64,000 nt of DNA from Staphylococcus durrellii (GTDB lineage: Bacteria > Bacillota > Bacilli > Staphylococcales > Staphylococcaceae), in contig NZ_JADIIO010000001.1 of assembly GCF_015594545.1 (NCBI RefSeq), positions 868,001-932,000 of the forward strand. The letters run 5' to 3'. The notes under the pieces were generated by a model. It was not told the origin of the DNA. It made no database searches and was given only the letters and a program-made list of their open reading frames with translations. Made by a program: the position numbers and the translations under genes. Below are positions 42,608 to 53,151 of the stretch, one piece after another. Each line of letters opens with the position of its first letter. Position 1 is the stretch's first letter.

Positions 42608-43647
42608 ATCACTACATAAGAGCAATAGGTTCGATGTTGATCTTAGTATATAGTACGCTAATTGCATTTTTTTTTATAGACAAAGTTTTTGTTAATATTA
42701 TGTATTTTCAAGGTATGTTTTATACACAAATATTTGGGATACCAGTATTTTTATTTTTAAACTTACTTATTATATTTTTGTGTATTATCGTCGGTTCGGT
42801 CTTAGCATATAAAATTAATCAACAAAATCATTGGTTACAACGACAAATTGAAAGATCAATAGAGGGTCAGACTGTCGGCATTAACGACCAAGACATTGAA
42901 CTGTACAATGAAACCATTGAGTTATATCATACACTTGTACCTTTAAATCAAGAGGTGCATAAACTAAGAATGAAAACACAAAATTTAACTAATGAATCTT
43001 ATAATATGAATGACGTTAAAGTTAAGAAAATCATTGAAGATGAACGTCAACGACTAGCTAGAGAATTACATGACTCTGTGAGCCAACAACTATTTGCTGC
43101 TAGTATGATGTTATCTGCGATTAAAGAAACTAAACTCTCATCGCCGTTAGATCAACAAATTCCAACTCTAGAAAAAATGGTGCAAGACTCTCAATTAGAA
43201 ATGAGAGCTTTACTCTTACATTTAAGACCTATAGGCTTAAAAGATAAATCTCTAGGTGAGGGAATAAAAGATTTAGTAACCGATTTACAAAAAAAAGTTC
43301 CTATGAAGGTCGTACATGATATCGAAGATTTTACAGTACCTAAAGGAATCGAAGATCATTTATTCAGAATTACGCAAGAAGCAATTTCTAATACGTTACG
43401 TCATTCAAAAGGAACTAAAGTTACGATAGAGTTATTTAACCAAGCAGATTATCTATTATTACGTGTTCAGGATAATGGAATAGGTTTTAATGTAGATGAA
43501 AATACTGAACAAAGTTATGGATTAAAAAATATGCGTGAACGTGCATTAGAGATAGGTGCAACATTCCATATTGTTTCTCTACCAGATTCAGGGACAAGAA
43601 TAGAAGTAAAAGCACCGTTAGACAAGGAGGAATTGGATGCCAATTAA
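42604..43647 (+). CDS. vraS: Sensor histidine kinase VraS
   Basis: 347 residues. Two membrane helices (about 8-28 and 44-68) with a very short external loop, typical of intramembrane-sensing kinases. HisKA_3 domain with phospho-acceptor H156 in [10 protein letters not shown], the same number as in S. aureus; HATPase domain at about 245-340 ([25 protein letters not shown]). Phosphorylates VraR. Its end overlaps vraR by 11 bases. Confidence 0.96.
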   Translation: MNHYIRAIGSMLILVYSTLIAFFFIDKVFVNIMYFQGMFYTQIFGIPVFLFLNLLIIFLCIIVGSVLAYKINQQNHWLQRQIERSIEGQTVGINDQDIELYNETIELYHTLVPLNQEVHKLRMKTQNLTNESYNMNDVKVKKIIEDERQRLARELHDSVSQQLFAASMMLSAIKETKLSSPLDQQIPTLEKMVQDSQLEMRALLLHLRPIGLKDKSLGEGIKDLVTDLQKKVPMKVVHDIEDFTVPKGIEDHLFRITQEAISNTLRHSKGTKVTIELFNQADYLLLRVQDNGIGFNVDENTEQSYGLKNMRERALEIGATFHIVSLPDSGTRIEVKAPLDKEELDAN

Positions 43648-44266
43648 AGTGTTGTTTGTTGATGATCATGAAATGGTACGTATTGGGATATCAAGTTATT
43701 TATCAACACAATCAGATATAGAAGTAGTAGGAGAAGGGAAATCAGGTAAAGAAGCGATTCAACTAGCGCATGAACTAAAGCCCGATTTAATATTAATGGA
43801 TTTATTAATGGATGATATGGATGGGGTGGATGCTACTGCTCAAGTAAAAAAGGATTTACCTTATATTAAAGTTGTGATGTTAACCAGTTATATTGAGGAT
43901 AATGAAGTGTATCGTGCTTTAGATTCAGGTGTAGATAGTTATATATTAAAAACGACGAGCGCTAAAGATATTGCCGAAGCCATTCGCAAGACCCAAAATA
44001 ATGAATCTGTTTTTGAAGCAGAAGTATTAGTGAAAATGCGTAATAGAATGAAACAGCGTGCAGAATTATATGAAATGTTGACTGAAAGAGAGATGGAGAT
44101 TTTATTACTCATCGCCAAAGGTTATTCAAATCAAGAAATCGCGAGTGCATCTCACATTACAATTAAGACCGTAAAAACTCACGTAAGTAATATTTTAAGC
44201 AAATTGGAAGTACAAGATAGAACTCAAGCTGTTATTTACGCATTCCAACATAATTTAATTCAATAA
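43637..44266 (+). CDS. vraR: Response regulator VraR
   Basis: 209 residues, NarL/LuxR type. Receiver domain with D55 as phosphorylation site (LILMDLL), D9/D10 and K-loop conserved; C-terminal HTH ([39 protein letters not shown], quoted in parts). Activates cell-wall genes such as pbp2, mgt and murZ, and its own operon. AAGGAGG lies in the end of vraS. Last gene of vraUTSR. Confidence 0.96.
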   Translation: MPIKVLFVDDHEMVRIGISSYLSTQSDIEVVGEGKSGKEAIQLAHELKPDLILMDLLMDDMDGVDATAQVKKDLPYIKVVMLTSYIEDNEVYRALDSGVDSYILKTTSAKDIAEAIRKTQNNESVFEAEVLVKMRNRMKQRAELYEMLTEREMEILLLIAKGYSNQEIASASHITIKTVKTHVSNILSKLEVQDRTQAVIYAFQHNLIQ

Positions 44267-44270
44267 AATA

Positions 44271-44315
44271 TCAAAACACCTCAAACAACTTCAATGGTCG
44301 TTTGGGGTGTTTTGA
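44271..44315. terminator. Bidirectional terminator after vraR
   Basis: TCAAAACACCTCAAAC (44271-44286) with GTTTGGGGTGTTTTGA (44300-44315), 16-bp stem with one G-U. Converging genes on both sides. Confidence 0.9.
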
Positions 44316-44327
44316 TTTAGAAAGATA

Positions 44328-45419
44328 TTAATTTTCAGTAGCTTCTTTGTTCTTATTTTCTTCAATTTCTTTCATAGAGCGTTCTTCAGGTGTCATGCCT
44401 CGAATTACTTTACGTTGATGAATAATAGCATTAATTTCAGCACCAATAATAATAATAAATCCTGTGATGTATAACCAAAACATTAAAATAATGATACCAG
44501 CGATACTACCATAAGTTTTAGAGTAATTGCTAAAATTAGAAACATAAATACCAAATAAATAAGAACCGATTAGGAACACAACGGTAGCAAAAATTGAACC
44601 TGGAATAACAGATAACAATTTAATTTTCACATTTGGTGCAAGCATATATAACAACATAAATGCAATGAAGACAATGATTAATGGTAAAATAACACGTAAT
44701 AAATCAAATAGCCATTTTACTTCGCCACCTAAGCCTAGTGGCCCAAATAATAAAGAACCTATCTGTTCGCCAAATGCTGGCAATACCATTGATAATGGTA
44801 ATACAATTGCTAATGCTAAAGTGAATAAAACACTAAGTAATTTAGAGACAATAAAATTACGGCTATCTTCAATGTCATATGCAACATTAAATGAATTCAT
44901 TAACGCTGTCATGCCATTTGAAGCAGACCAAAGCGCTAAAATCAAACCGATAGATAGTAAACCACCACTGGCATTGCCCATGATATCATCAATTAAAGAT
45001 GATACTTGACTCGCATAATCAGATGGCACGTGTTCGCTTATTATTTTTTGTATTGTTGTCTGCTTAACACCTACAACAGGTACAATTGATAATAAGAAGA
45101 TAAGCATTGGAAAAAGTGACAACATGAAATAATAAGATAATTGTGCAGATAATCCTGACGCATCATCTTTACCAATACGATAAATCAAATAAGAAAAAAA
45201 GTTTGGGTTTTTAGTATATTTCGCCGGTTTGTTTATACGTGACACAAAGAAGGTTTGATTATCTTTTTTTGTATCTTTCGATTGGAATTCTGTAGGTGCT
45301 ATATATGTACGATCTTGTTCTAATTTTCCACTTTCTGTCTTGTCTTTTGGGTGTTTCTTGTCCTCTTGTTCTTTAACAGAGTTAAGAAAGTTAGAAGTGG
45401 TTTCTTTTTTCTTTGACAT
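44328..45419 (-). CDS. YihY/BrkB family membrane protein
   Basis: 363 residues. Charged cytoplasmic N-terminus (about 1-75, KEQEDKKHPKDKTESGK), then six membrane segments between about 95 and 335 with the family landmarks SYYFMLSLFPMLIFLLS, ALWSASNGMTALMNSFNVAYD and YGSIAGIIILMFWLYITG, and a charged tail. Formerly called RNase BN or serum-resistance BrkB; a lipid or ion transport role is now suspected. AAAGGAG precedes the ATG. Confidence 0.9.
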   Translation of the reverse strand: MSKKKETTSNFLNSVKEQEDKKHPKDKTESGKLEQDRTYIAPTEFQSKDTKKDNQTFFVSRINKPAKYTKNPNFFSYLIYRIGKDDASGLSAQLSYYFMLSLFPMLIFLLSIVPVVGVKQTTIQKIISEHVPSDYASQVSSLIDDIMGNASGGLLSIGLILALWSASNGMTALMNSFNVAYDIEDSRNFIVSKLLSVLFTLALAIVLPLSMVLPAFGEQIGSLLFGPLGLGGEVKWLFDLLRVILPLIIVFIAFMLLYMLAPNVKIKLLSVIPGSIFATVVFLIGSYLFGIYVSNFSNYSKTYGSIAGIIILMFWLYITGFIIIIGAEINAIIHQRKVIRGMTPEERSMKEIEENKNKEATEN

Positions 45420-45595
45420 ATCTAATCTCCTTTAATATTGCATTGTAATTAATAATATACTTTAAAAATAAAATGAGGTAAATATGTAAAAATCATATTT
45501 GAATAGCATTGAAAATAAAAAACTATTCCCTGACTGTTATGTAATGAATAGAAAAACTAAGTTAATAGTTTAAAGTCACATTAATTATCCCGTAA

Positions 45596-45646
45596 ATTAT
45601 AAAACAAAACGCTACCACTTAAATTAATCATTTATGTGATAACGTT
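45596..45646 (-). terminator. Terminator downstream of the ytxH-like gene
   Basis: On the minus strand AACGTTATCAC and GTGGTAGCGTT pair over 11 bp with G-U pairs (45608-45618 with 45636-45646), followed by TTGTTTTAT. The rest of 45420-45710 shows no gene. Confidence 0.6.
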
Positions 45647-45710
45647 AGTTACTATTATGTCTAATATGTCTAATTATCAATTAGGCATATATTAATAATA
45701 TATGCATTGC

Positions 45711-45992
45711 TTAGTTTAAGCGTTTATTTTTACGCTCTACAAAAGTATCTTTTGCATCTTTTAGAGAACGTTCTAATTCAGGATTGTTACGTCTGATTTC
45801 CTCAATAGCGTCTTTCCAATATAGTACTTCGTCTTTTACTTTGCTAATTGCTGAAGGTTCGTTTGAACGTTTACCTTCTTTAGCGTCTTGGATAGATTGT
45901 TTCAAAGATTGACGCGTTGATTTATCAGCTAGTGTAGCAGCTCCGCCGATAAACGCACCTATTAAAATTCCTGGTATTAATTTATTGTTCAT
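45711..45992 (-). CDS. YtxH-like small membrane-associated protein
   Basis: 93 residues. One glycine-rich membrane segment at the N-terminus (LIPGILIGAFIGGAATLA, about 4-21), then a helical charged tail (about 25-93) typical of YtxH/GvpP general-stress proteins. Membrane-bound with the tail in the cytoplasm, probably. Six bases after ptpA, so co-transcribed with it. Function unknown. Confidence 0.8.
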   Translation of the reverse strand: MNNKLIPGILIGAFIGGAATLADKSTRQSLKQSIQDAKEGKRSNEPSAISKVKDEVLYWKDAIEEIRRNNPELERSLKDAKDTFVERKNKRLN

Positions 45993-45998
45993 TATGAG

Positions 45999-46463
45999 TT
46001 ACCCCTCTCTTAAGTTAGCATCTTTAACGATATAATCAATTAAATTATCACAAGCAGATTGTACCATTTCAAATACACCTTCAAAATTATTCGTGTAGTA
46101 TGGATCTGGTACATCCGTCTCTTCCATATTACTAAATTCTAGTAATTTGAACAACTGTCCTTGAATATTAGGGTTAATTCTTTTGATGTCTGTTACATTA
46201 TTTTGATCCATAGCGATAATGTAGTCAAAGTCGTCATTATGTGTAAATAATTCACTTATCATTCCATCAACTGAAATATTTTGGCTTGCTAGAATTTGTT
46301 GAGTACCTTCGTGAGGTGACTCGCCTAGATTCCATTTACCCGTTCCACGGGATTTTACTCGTACGCCTTCGATTTTTCTGTCCTTTAATCGTTGCCTCAT
46401 AATGGCTTCTGCCATAGGTGAGCGACATATATTGCCTAAACAGACAAATGCAACTGTAACCAT
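45999..46463 (-). CDS. ptpA: Low-molecular-weight protein tyrosine phosphatase PtpA
   Basis: 154 residues. P-loop CLGNICRS (C8 nucleophile, R14) at the N-terminus and the general-acid loop DVPDPYYT (about 118-125). It closely follows S. aureus PtpA, which is secreted during infection without a signal peptide and acts on host proteins; in the cell it may counter tyrosine kinases of capsule synthesis. GGGAGG precedes the ATG. Operon with the ytxH-like gene. Confidence 0.92.
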   Translation of the reverse strand: MVTVAFVCLGNICRSPMAEAIMRQRLKDRKIEGVRVKSRGTGKWNLGESPHEGTQQILASQNISVDGMISELFTHNDDFDYIIAMDQNNVTDIKRINPNIQGQLFKLLEFSNMEETDVPDPYYTNNFEGVFEMVQSACDNLIDYIVKDANLREG

Positions 46464-46595
46464 ATATTTCCCTCCATAGAATTACTTCACTCTACCATTT
46501 TAGCTGTTTTTTTAGTATTTCTAAAGTACTAATAGACCAATAATTTTACAAGGTGCCATATTTTGATAAAATAAATTGATAAAGAGGTGAAATTA

Positions 46596-46799
46596 ATGGC
46601 ATCAAATAACGAACAAATGATAACAGAAATAAGGGAAAGATTAAATTTAGTAAACCAAAGTGTGATCGACCCATCCCAATTTAAAGATGCTGACGAGAAT
46701 GAAGTAAAAGAGATTCATGCATATGTTACTTCAAAGTCATCATTCACACCAAGTGAAGCAACAGCTATCGCGGATGCACTAGGTCAAATTAGAAAATAA
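46596..46799 (+). CDS. DUF1128 (UPF0435) family protein
   Basis: 67 residues, soluble and helical. Family landmarks are MITEIRERLNLVNQSVIDP and a C-terminal FTPSEATAIADALGQIR. Function unknown. The ATG at 46596 has GAGGTG seven bases upstream; an in-frame GTG at 46587 lies in that site. 12 bp before ampS, so they form one unit. Confidence 0.88.
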   Translation: MASNNEQMITEIRERLNLVNQSVIDPSQFKDADENEVKEIHAYVTSKSSFTPSEATAIADALGQIRK

Positions 46800-46811
46800 G
46801 GAGTAGATTAA

Positions 46812-48050
46812 ATGTCTGATTTACAAAATAAGTTACAACAATATGCTCAATTACTCGTTGAGGTTGGTATGAATGTGCAAGAAGGACAACCAGTTTATAT
46901 TCGCTCAAGCGTCGATGCAGTTGAATTAACACGATACATAGTTGAAGCGGCATACCAACGAGGTGCTTCAGACGTTAAAGTAATATATAGCGATGATAAG
47001 CTAACACGTTTAAAATTTGAATACGAACCTATAACACATTTTGAGAATAATGAAGTTAAATCTTATGAAGTGGAAGGTAGAAAGGATTATGTTAGAAGAA
47101 ATGCTGCTAATCTAGCACTTATAACACAAGATCCAGAGCTACTAAATGGCATTGATGAGAAAAAAATATCTACTTTCCAATTAAAAAGTTCACAAGCATT
47201 AAAAGGTGTTATGGAAGCGACACAAAAAAATGAATACCCATGGGTTGTTGCGGCTTATCCATCTAGAGCTTGGGCTCAAAAAGTTTATCCAGATTTAAGC
47301 GAAGATGAAGCATATGAAAAATTAATTGAAGAAGTATTAAATATTGTTAGGGTAGATGGTAATAATCCAGTTGAAAATTGGAAACAACACGTTGCAGAAT
47401 TAAGTAAACATGCTCAACGTTTACAACAAAAAGAATATAGTGCGCTTCGCTACAAATCTGAAGGTACTGATTTAACTATAGGGTTACCTAAAGGCCATTT
47501 GTGGGTCGATGCTACTAGTTATACGGGTAAAGGACAAGCATTTGTTGCTAACATTCCAACTGAAGAAGTATTTACCGCACCAGATCGTAATCGCGTAGAA
47601 GGTTATGTAACTAATAAATTACCACTTAGTCATAATGGTAATATCATTGATGGTTTTACTTTAACTTTTAAAGATGGAGCTGTTGTTGATTACAAAGCGG
47701 AGCAAGGAGAAGATGCTTTGCGTAATTTATTAAATACGGATGAAGGTGCTAAAAGATTAGGAGAGGTAGCATTAGTACCAGATGATTCTCCAATATCAAA
47801 TAGAAATACAATTTTCTATAATACATTGTTTGATGAAAATGCATCTTGTCACATTGCACTAGGTTCAGCTTATGGTTTTAATATAGAAAATGGTACAGAA
47901 ATGACTACTGAAGAAAAACTAGCAAGTGGCTTAAATGATTCTTTAGTCCATGTTGATTTCATGATAGGTAGTAGTGATTTAACGATTTATGGTGTTAAAC
48001 AAAATGGGGACGAGGAACTCGTTTTTGAAAATGGTAATTGGGCCGAATAA
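46812..48050 (+). CDS. ampS: Aminopeptidase AmpS (M29)
   Basis: 412 residues, cytoplasmic metallo-aminopeptidase of family M29. N-terminal nucleotide-like fold ([27 protein letters not shown]) and C-terminal metal-binding part with [14 protein letters not shown], and [13 protein letters not shown]. Clips N-terminal residues from peptides. AAGGAG before the ATG. Confidence 0.93.
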   Translation: MSDLQNKLQQYAQLLVEVGMNVQEGQPVYIRSSVDAVELTRYIVEAAYQRGASDVKVIYSDDKLTRLKFEYEPITHFENNEVKSYEVEGRKDYVRRNAANLALITQDPELLNGIDEKKISTFQLKSSQALKGVMEATQKNEYPWVVAAYPSRAWAQKVYPDLSEDEAYEKLIEEVLNIVRVDGNNPVENWKQHVAELSKHAQRLQQKEYSALRYKSEGTDLTIGLPKGHLWVDATSYTGKGQAFVANIPTEEVFTAPDRNRVEGYVTNKLPLSHNGNIIDGFTLTFKDGAVVDYKAEQGEDALRNLLNTDEGAKRLGEVALVPDDSPISNRNTIFYNTLFDENASCHIALGSAYGFNIENGTEMTTEEKLASGLNDSLVHVDFMIGSSDLTIYGVKQNGDEELVFENGNWAE

Positions 48051-48080
48051 CAATAAATAGTTAATATGAGGGGAATATTT

Positions 48081-48602
48081 ATGGAACCTAGAAAAAGTAA
48101 GGCAATGTCAGAAGCAAAAAGTATCAAAGCGAGACAAGTATTTCCACAAGATACCAATCATTTAAATACAATGTTTGGTGGTACATTAATGGCCAATGTA
48201 GATGAAATTGCTGCTATTTGTGCAATGAAACATTCAAATACTACTGTGGTTACTGCATCTACTGATTCGGTTGATTTTTTACAACCAATTAAATCAGGAG
48301 ACATACTTTCATACGAAGCAATGGTGTCTCATGCTGGCAGTACATCAATGGAGATATGTGTACAAATTATTATCGAAGATGTAATAAAAGAAGAAAAACA
48401 ATTAGCTGCATTAAGTTTTTTAACTTTCGTTGCACTAGATGACGATGGGAAACCAACGACCATTCCGAGTGTTTATCCTGAAACGCCTACAGAAGTTTGG
48501 TTCCACGAAACTGCGCCAGCTAGGGTTAATAGACGCAAAGAAAGACGTGTAGAGAGCAAACAATCAATTGAATTTTTAGCTGGAGCTAGAAATAATGAAT
48601 AA
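48081..48602 (+). CDS. Acyl-CoA thioesterase (hotdog fold)
   Basis: 173 residues. Hotdog domain with VFPQDTNHLNTMFGGTLMANVDEIAAICAMKHS in parts, where N and D of the family active site are found, and a second strand region (VDFLQPIKSGDILSYEAMV). Cleaves acyl-CoA; the substrate chain length is not known. The basic tail (about 150-173) is typical of the staphylococcal protein. ATG at 48081 follows TGAGGGG. Confidence 0.87.
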   Translation: MEPRKSKAMSEAKSIKARQVFPQDTNHLNTMFGGTLMANVDEIAAICAMKHSNTTVVTASTDSVDFLQPIKSGDILSYEAMVSHAGSTSMEICVQIIIEDVIKEEKQLAALSFLTFVALDDDGKPTTIPSVYPETPTEVWFHETAPARVNRRKERRVESKQSIEFLAGARNNE

Positions 48603-48726
48603 ATTTCAATGATATAATTGTGTGGTAATATAATATTATTGGAATGTGAAAGACCAACAAGAAGAGGACAGATACATAAATGTTTCTTTTGATTCTATTA
48701 GAGCAATTTCTATATTAAATAAACAA

Positions 48727-48770
48727 GCCAATCTATGTTTTTACGATAAAGTAACATAGATTGGCTATTT
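48727..48770. terminator. Terminator between the thioesterase gene and yfkAB
   Basis: GCCAATCTATGTT (48727-48739) with AACATAGATTGGC (48753-48765), perfect 13-bp stem. The plus side has a partial T-tract. Converging genes. Confidence 0.85.
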
Positions 48771-48794
48771 ATTTTGTATTTGTTTTCAAGATGT

Positions 48795-49946
48795 TTATTT
48801 CATTTGATAGAGTTGGTGCATCTCTTTTTCTTTTTCTTTGAAATCAGTAGTAGGATAGTACATATTTTTAACTAAAACATTTGGTCCTAGACAGCTAAAC
48901 TCAGAACAATGACAATTTAGTGATTGTGCTAATGAAGAATTAATCCATTGATCAAAAACATCGGGCAATTTATCATTCTTAATGTTTGAAATCGAACCAT
49001 TTTCATCTCCAAAATCAGTGACGATGACATTGCCCGTAAAAACGTTAACATTGAGTCTATTTCTGCCATCAGGATCGTTTCTAGTCGTGACATTATTAGC
49101 GTTTCTTAAACGTTGAAGTAAAATTTTATCATCTTCATCATTTAAACATGGATAAATCGGTAAAGTACCAAATAACATCCATACATCTTCGTGACGAATA
49201 TCGAGTAAATGATTGATGGCGCGCTTCATTTCTGGTAATGATAATACGTTAAGTTGACTCGCAAAATCTGCCGGATACATCGGGTGAATTTCATGTCGAC
49301 TACAATTCATATCCTTTACTACTTCGTTATGTATTTTATCTAAATGGGGGAGCGTACTTTGGTTTAGCATAGTCTCGGCAGAAACAAACATACCTTGTTT
49401 CGACAAAGTAGAAGCATTATCTAGCATTTGATCATACAATTTTAATTTTGACTTTAAAGGCGGTTGTTTTGTCATAGCACCGAAGCCAACGTCTGTAAAC
49501 TCTTCGATTGTGCCCCAGTTATGAGATATATGCATAACATCAATATATGCTGCTATATCTAAATAACGGTCTTGGGGAAGCGTCAAATTAGAATTCATCT
49601 GAACGTATATTCCGCGGTTATGCGCATATTTTAACAAAGGTTTTACTATATTTTTGATGGATTTTTTAGAAAACATAGGTTCCCCACCAGTTATAGAGAG
49701 TGTTTTCAAGTTAGGTATTTCATCTAATCTACGATAAATTAGGTCCATTGGTAAAGGTTCTGGATCTTTAGTTTGCAACGTATATCCTACTGCACAGTGG
49801 CTACATCGCATATTACATAAATTTGTAGTGGTAAATTCAATATTACTTAATGTTAATTGATTGTGCGTATTTATATCATTATAAGGCTCCCACGGGTCGT
49901 TATTTATACCAATAGGAAGTTTCTTATTAATTGAATAAGTAGACAT
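48795..49946 (-). CDS. yfkAB: Radical SAM/CxCxxxxC protein YfkAB
   Basis: 383 residues. Radical SAM domain with the 4Fe-4S/SAM motif CNMRCSHC (about 43-50) and SITGGEPMFS (SAM-binding GGE). The C-terminal NCHCSEFSC supplies the CxCxxxxC motif that defines the YfkAB family, a likely second cluster. Reaction unknown. In B. subtilis the same protein is split as yfkA-yfkB in old annotations. AGAAAGAAGG precedes the ATG. Confidence 0.9.
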   Translation of the reverse strand: MSTYSINKKLPIGINNDPWEPYNDINTHNQLTLSNIEFTTTNLCNMRCSHCAVGYTLQTKDPEPLPMDLIYRRLDEIPNLKTLSITGGEPMFSKKSIKNIVKPLLKYAHNRGIYVQMNSNLTLPQDRYLDIAAYIDVMHISHNWGTIEEFTDVGFGAMTKQPPLKSKLKLYDQMLDNASTLSKQGMFVSAETMLNQSTLPHLDKIHNEVVKDMNCSRHEIHPMYPADFASQLNVLSLPEMKRAINHLLDIRHEDVWMLFGTLPIYPCLNDEDDKILLQRLRNANNVTTRNDPDGRNRLNVNVFTGNVIVTDFGDENGSISNIKNDKLPDVFDQWINSSLAQSLNCHCSEFSCLGPNVLVKNMYYPTTDFKEKEKEMHQLYQMK

Positions 49947-50116
49947 TTAAATCCTTCTTTCTTTATATCTTGTAGATGCATGGATTGAGATTTTAATGAA
50001 TTATAATTCATTAAATTAAAAGAGTCCTTCGACGGTTTATTTATATTTTAAGGTGCATAAAATAAATATACATATAAAAATACGTTAAATTATAATATTT
50101 AATCTTATTTAACTCT

Positions 50117-50151
50117 AAGATATACTCTTAATATTATTAAGAGTATATCTT
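50117..50151. repeat. 15-bp perfect palindrome upstream of the SE1561-type gene
   Basis: AAGATATACTCTTAA (50117-50131) and TTAAGAGTATATCTT (50137-50151) around the loop TATTA. It lies in the divergent gap between yfkAB (-) and the small gene at 50207. It may be an operator, a transcript-leader hairpin, or an AT-rich terminator; the sequence does not decide. Confidence 0.6.
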
Positions 50152-50206
50152 TATTTGTCAAACACATGTTAATATATATTTATTAGTTATAAAGGAGTAA
50201 TTAAAC

Positions 50207-50368
50207 ATGGATGAAAATCAAACAATTGATCAAATTAAGGCAAGACTTGAAAAATTTATGGAAGATATCGACCACGTTAATCCTAATGAAGTTAAGGTTG
50301 AAGATATTGATGAATGGATTGGTTTATTAGACCAACTTGAAGAGAAAGTAAAATCAGTATCAAATTAA
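50207..50368 (+). CDS. SE1561 family small protein
   Basis: 53 residues, soluble, acidic and helical (MDENQTIDQIKARLEKF, VNPNEVKVEDIDEWIGLLDQLEEKV in parts). I recognise the SE1561 family of Firmicutes, which has no known function. Strong AAAGGAG six to nine bases before the ATG. Too short for the usual length cut-offs. It stands alone before the PfpI-like gene. Confidence 0.87.
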   Translation: MDENQTIDQIKARLEKFMEDIDHVNPNEVKVEDIDEWIGLLDQLEEKVKSVSN

Positions 50369-50456
50369 TAATTTAAATAAACAACAATATTACGTTTAAA
50401 ACTCTTTCTACTTGGTAATAATATAAATATCATACGAAGGAGAAAGGTGATTATTA

Positions 50457-50972
50457 ATGGCAAAAAAAATAGCTGTTCTTTTAACAGATGAATTTGAAGA
50501 TATAGAATATACAAGCCCTAAAGAGGCAATTGAAGAATCAGGTAACGAGGTAGTAGTTATTGGCGACACTGCAAATAGCGAAATTGTTGGTAAACACGGT
50601 GAAAAAGTTACTGTTGACGTAAGCATTGCAGATGCAAAACCTGAAGATTATGATGGATTATTACTTCCTGGTGGATTTTCACCTGACCACCTAAGAGGTG
50701 ACGAAGAAGGAAGATATGGTACATTCGCTAAATACTTTACTAAAAATGATGTACCTACATTTGCAATTTGTCATGGACCTCAAATTTTAATCGATACAGA
50801 TGATTTAAATGGTCGTACGTTAACTGCAGTATTAAATGTGCGAAAAGATTTATCTAATGCAGGTGCTCAAGTTGTAGATGAATCAGTGGTTGTCGATAAA
50901 AACATCGTAACTAGCCGTACGCCTGATGATTTAGATGACTTTAATAAAGCTATTGTAGACCAACTTAAATAA
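50457..50972 (+). CDS. DJ-1/PfpI family protein (YraA-like)
   Basis: 171 residues. Nucleophile-elbow cysteine in FAICHGPQ (about C105), with the partner H106, and [10 protein letters not shown] (about 65-75) shaping the pocket. YraA/PfpI proteins act in carbonyl and thiol stress as deglycase or chaperone-like proteins rather than bulk proteases. AAAGGTG precedes the ATG. Monocistronic. Confidence 0.9.
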   Translation: MAKKIAVLLTDEFEDIEYTSPKEAIEESGNEVVVIGDTANSEIVGKHGEKVTVDVSIADAKPEDYDGLLLPGGFSPDHLRGDEEGRYGTFAKYFTKNDVPTFAICHGPQILIDTDDLNGRTLTAVLNVRKDLSNAGAQVVDESVVVDKNIVTSRTPDDLDDFNKAIVDQLK

Positions 50973-51010
50973 GCCACCTAAAAATATTTAATTGAATACC
51001 TTAAAGAAAA

Positions 51011-51044
51011 GCAACCGAAATGATTTAATTTCGGTTGTTTTTTT
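51011..51044 (+). terminator. Terminator after the PfpI-like gene
   Basis: CAACCGAAAT (51012-51021) with ATTTCGGTTG (51028-51037), perfect stem followed by seven T residues. Confidence 0.92.
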
Positions 51045-51315
51045 ATGCTAAAAAGTTAGTGTATAATAATTTTTGCTTAAAGATAATAGGTGACATCATT
51101 AGTTCAAAATTTTTAGTGTTAAACAAATAAGTGATGTGAAAACATATTGAATTTTATATATATTAAGGTTCCTTTACCTATACAAACATAACTACAATTG
51201 AAGTCAGGTATACGAATACACCCTTGGACTGATTTTTAAAGATTTGTATAGCTAAAGATGTAAAGTATTGGTAAACTCACTTATAATAGAGTGAGATGAA
51301 TAAAGGAGACCGCGC

Positions 51316-52128
51316 ATGAAAAGAAGCGAACGGAATAAAAATAGTATGAAGCGATCAAGAAGACCAGTTTCTAATACGCCATACCATAACACTTATTATG
51401 AACCAGTGAGTAAAAAGAAAAAGAAAAAAAAGAGCAATAGTTTATTTTTTACATTAGCATCCACGATAATTGTTATTGTTGGAATATTTATTGGTGTTAT
51501 GTATGTTTTATCATTAAATTCTAATGTAGACGATTTAAAATCCATTAAAGATAAAGATAGTTACGTATCAGTCACTGACATGCCTAATTATACTAAAGGT
51601 GCTTTTATAGCATTAGAAGACGAAAGATTTTATAAGCATAAAGGTTTTGATTTTAAAGGCACATCAAGAGCCTTATTTTCTACCTTAAGTGATAGGAGTA
51701 TTCAGGGTGGAAGTACGATAACACAACAAGTAGTTAAAAATCATTATTTTGATAATGAGAGAAGTATTACTAGAAAATTTAAAGAATTATTTATCGCACA
51801 TCGCGTTGAACAAACATATGATAAAGACCAAATTTTAAGTTTTTACGTTAACAATATTTTTTATGGCAACAATGAGTACACAGTAGAAAGTGCTGCTAAT
51901 CACTATTTCGGTACAACTACAAATGTAAATAACCAAAACTTGCCTAGAATAACAGTGCTACAAAGCGCGATGTTAGCAAGCAAAATTAATGCTCCAAGCG
52001 TTTATGATATTAATGATATGTCGGATAATTTTAAAAATAGAGTCAAGGTCACTCTGGAAAAAATGAAACAGCAAGATTACATTTCAAACAATCAATATCA
52101 AGAAGCAATTCAACAACTTGGCGTCTAA
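51316..52128 (+). CDS. mgt: Monofunctional peptidoglycan glycosyltransferase
   Basis: 270 residues, GT51 enzyme that polymerises lipid II. Lysine-rich cytoplasmic N-terminus (residues 33-40), one membrane anchor (about 43-66), then the catalytic domain: [13 protein letters not shown] with the catalytic Glu (about 101), [12 protein letters not shown], and [17 protein letters not shown]. No transpeptidase domain. In S. aureus it belongs to the VraR-responsive cell-wall set; a VraR site is not evident here. AAAGGAG before the ATG. Confidence 0.94.
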   Translation: MKRSERNKNSMKRSRRPVSNTPYHNTYYEPVSKKKKKKKSNSLFFTLASTIIVIVGIFIGVMYVLSLNSNVDDLKSIKDKDSYVSVTDMPNYTKGAFIALEDERFYKHKGFDFKGTSRALFSTLSDRSIQGGSTITQQVVKNHYFDNERSITRKFKELFIAHRVEQTYDKDQILSFYVNNIFYGNNEYTVESAANHYFGTTTNVNNQNLPRITVLQSAMLASKINAPSVYDINDMSDNFKNRVKVTLEKMKQQDYISNNQYQEAIQQLGV

Positions 52129-52158
52129 TAAAATATATCAAATTATACAACAATAGTA

Positions 52159-52204
52159 AGTGTCACTAAGAAAGCTTTTTAATCTTTCTTAGTGACACTT
52201 TTTA
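52159..52204 (+). terminator. Terminator after mgt
   Basis: AGTGTCACTAAGAAAG (52159-52174) with CTTTCTTAGTGACACT (52184-52199), perfect 16-bp stem, then T residues. Confidence 0.93.
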
Positions 52205-52332
52205 TTCTAAAATAAAATTTTTATTTTTAATGTTTATGGTTAGCAAAGTACTTATGTTAATAAACCTTTTATAGTACAATTATTCTAAATCACTACAATT
52301 TAAGGTATGCTAATATAGTGGAGTGAAAATCA

Positions 52333-53151
52333 ATGCCAAAGATTACTAGGATAGAAGTTCAAAAGAAAAATAAAGAGCGGTTTAATTTATATTTAGATGA
52401 ACAATTTGAAATGGGTATCGACATTGATACTTTTGTCCATTTTAATTTGAAAAAAGATCAAATAGTAGAACCGTCTGATATGGAACAAATTCAAAAGTAT
52501 GAGCAGTATAGACAAGCGTTAAATAAAACTATTCAATATATTTCATATCGTAAGAGAACAAAACAAGAAATCGTAAAGTATTTGCAAGATAATGAATTTA
52601 CAGAAGCAGTTATTGCAGATGTCATTGATTACTGTTATAAAGAAAAACTTATTAATCATGAGGATTATGCGGAAAGTTTAAAAAATACGCTGTTACAAAC
52701 TACAGATAAAGGTCCTGAGGTCTATAAACAAAAATTATCTCAACTTGGTATTGAGCAAGATATTGTTGAAAAGTTTACGCAAAAATTTGAGGAACAGCAA
52801 TCTATTGAGCAAATTATAAAAACAGCAGAGAAAATATTACGACAGAAAAAAGGGCCGATTATTAAACAAAAAGATAAATTAAAGCAGTCTTTATTGCAAA
52901 AAGGATATACTTTCGACACAATTAATGAAGTAATGAAACAGCTAGACTTTTCACAATCAGATGATGAAATAGATCAATTATTGCAAGCGGATTTAGAAAA
53001 AGTTTATAATAAAAATCGACGTAAATACGATGGTCGTACTGTGGTTATGAAAACCGTCGAAGCACTTATGAGAAAAGGCTATAACTATGATAAAATTAAA
53101 AACAAATTAGAAGAGAGTGGAATTTCAGATGGAACAGAAGAAATTGAGTGA
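52333..53151 (+). CDS. recX: Regulatory protein RecX
   Basis: 272 residues. RecX three-helix repeats with the [10 protein letters not shown] and Y-C-Y-K-E-K-LI motifs (about 80-120); inhibits or disassembles RecA filaments. Not next to recA, as in other staphylococci. The ATG follows GGAGTG. Overlaps the yfhH gene by 23 bases. Confidence 0.92.
   Translation: MPKITRIEVQKKNKERFNLYLDEQFEMGIDIDTFVHFNLKKDQIVEPSDMEQIQKYEQYRQALNKTIQYISYRKRTKQEIVKYLQDNEFTEAVIADVIDYCYKEKLINHEDYAESLKNTLLQTTDKGPEVYKQKLSQLGIEQDIVEKFTQKFEEQQSIEQIIKTAEKILRQKKGPIIKQKDKLKQSLLQKGYTFDTINEVMKQLDFSQSDDEIDQLLQADLEKVYNKNRRKYDGRTVVMKTVEALMRKGYNYDKIKNKLEESGISDGTEEIE

Noticed and set aside
48680..48718. 12-codon ORF MFLLILLEQFLY with GAGGA upstream
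   Set aside because: The spacing of about 12 bases is long and the ORF too short to judge. No terminator of its own; the next hairpin belongs to the thioesterase unit.
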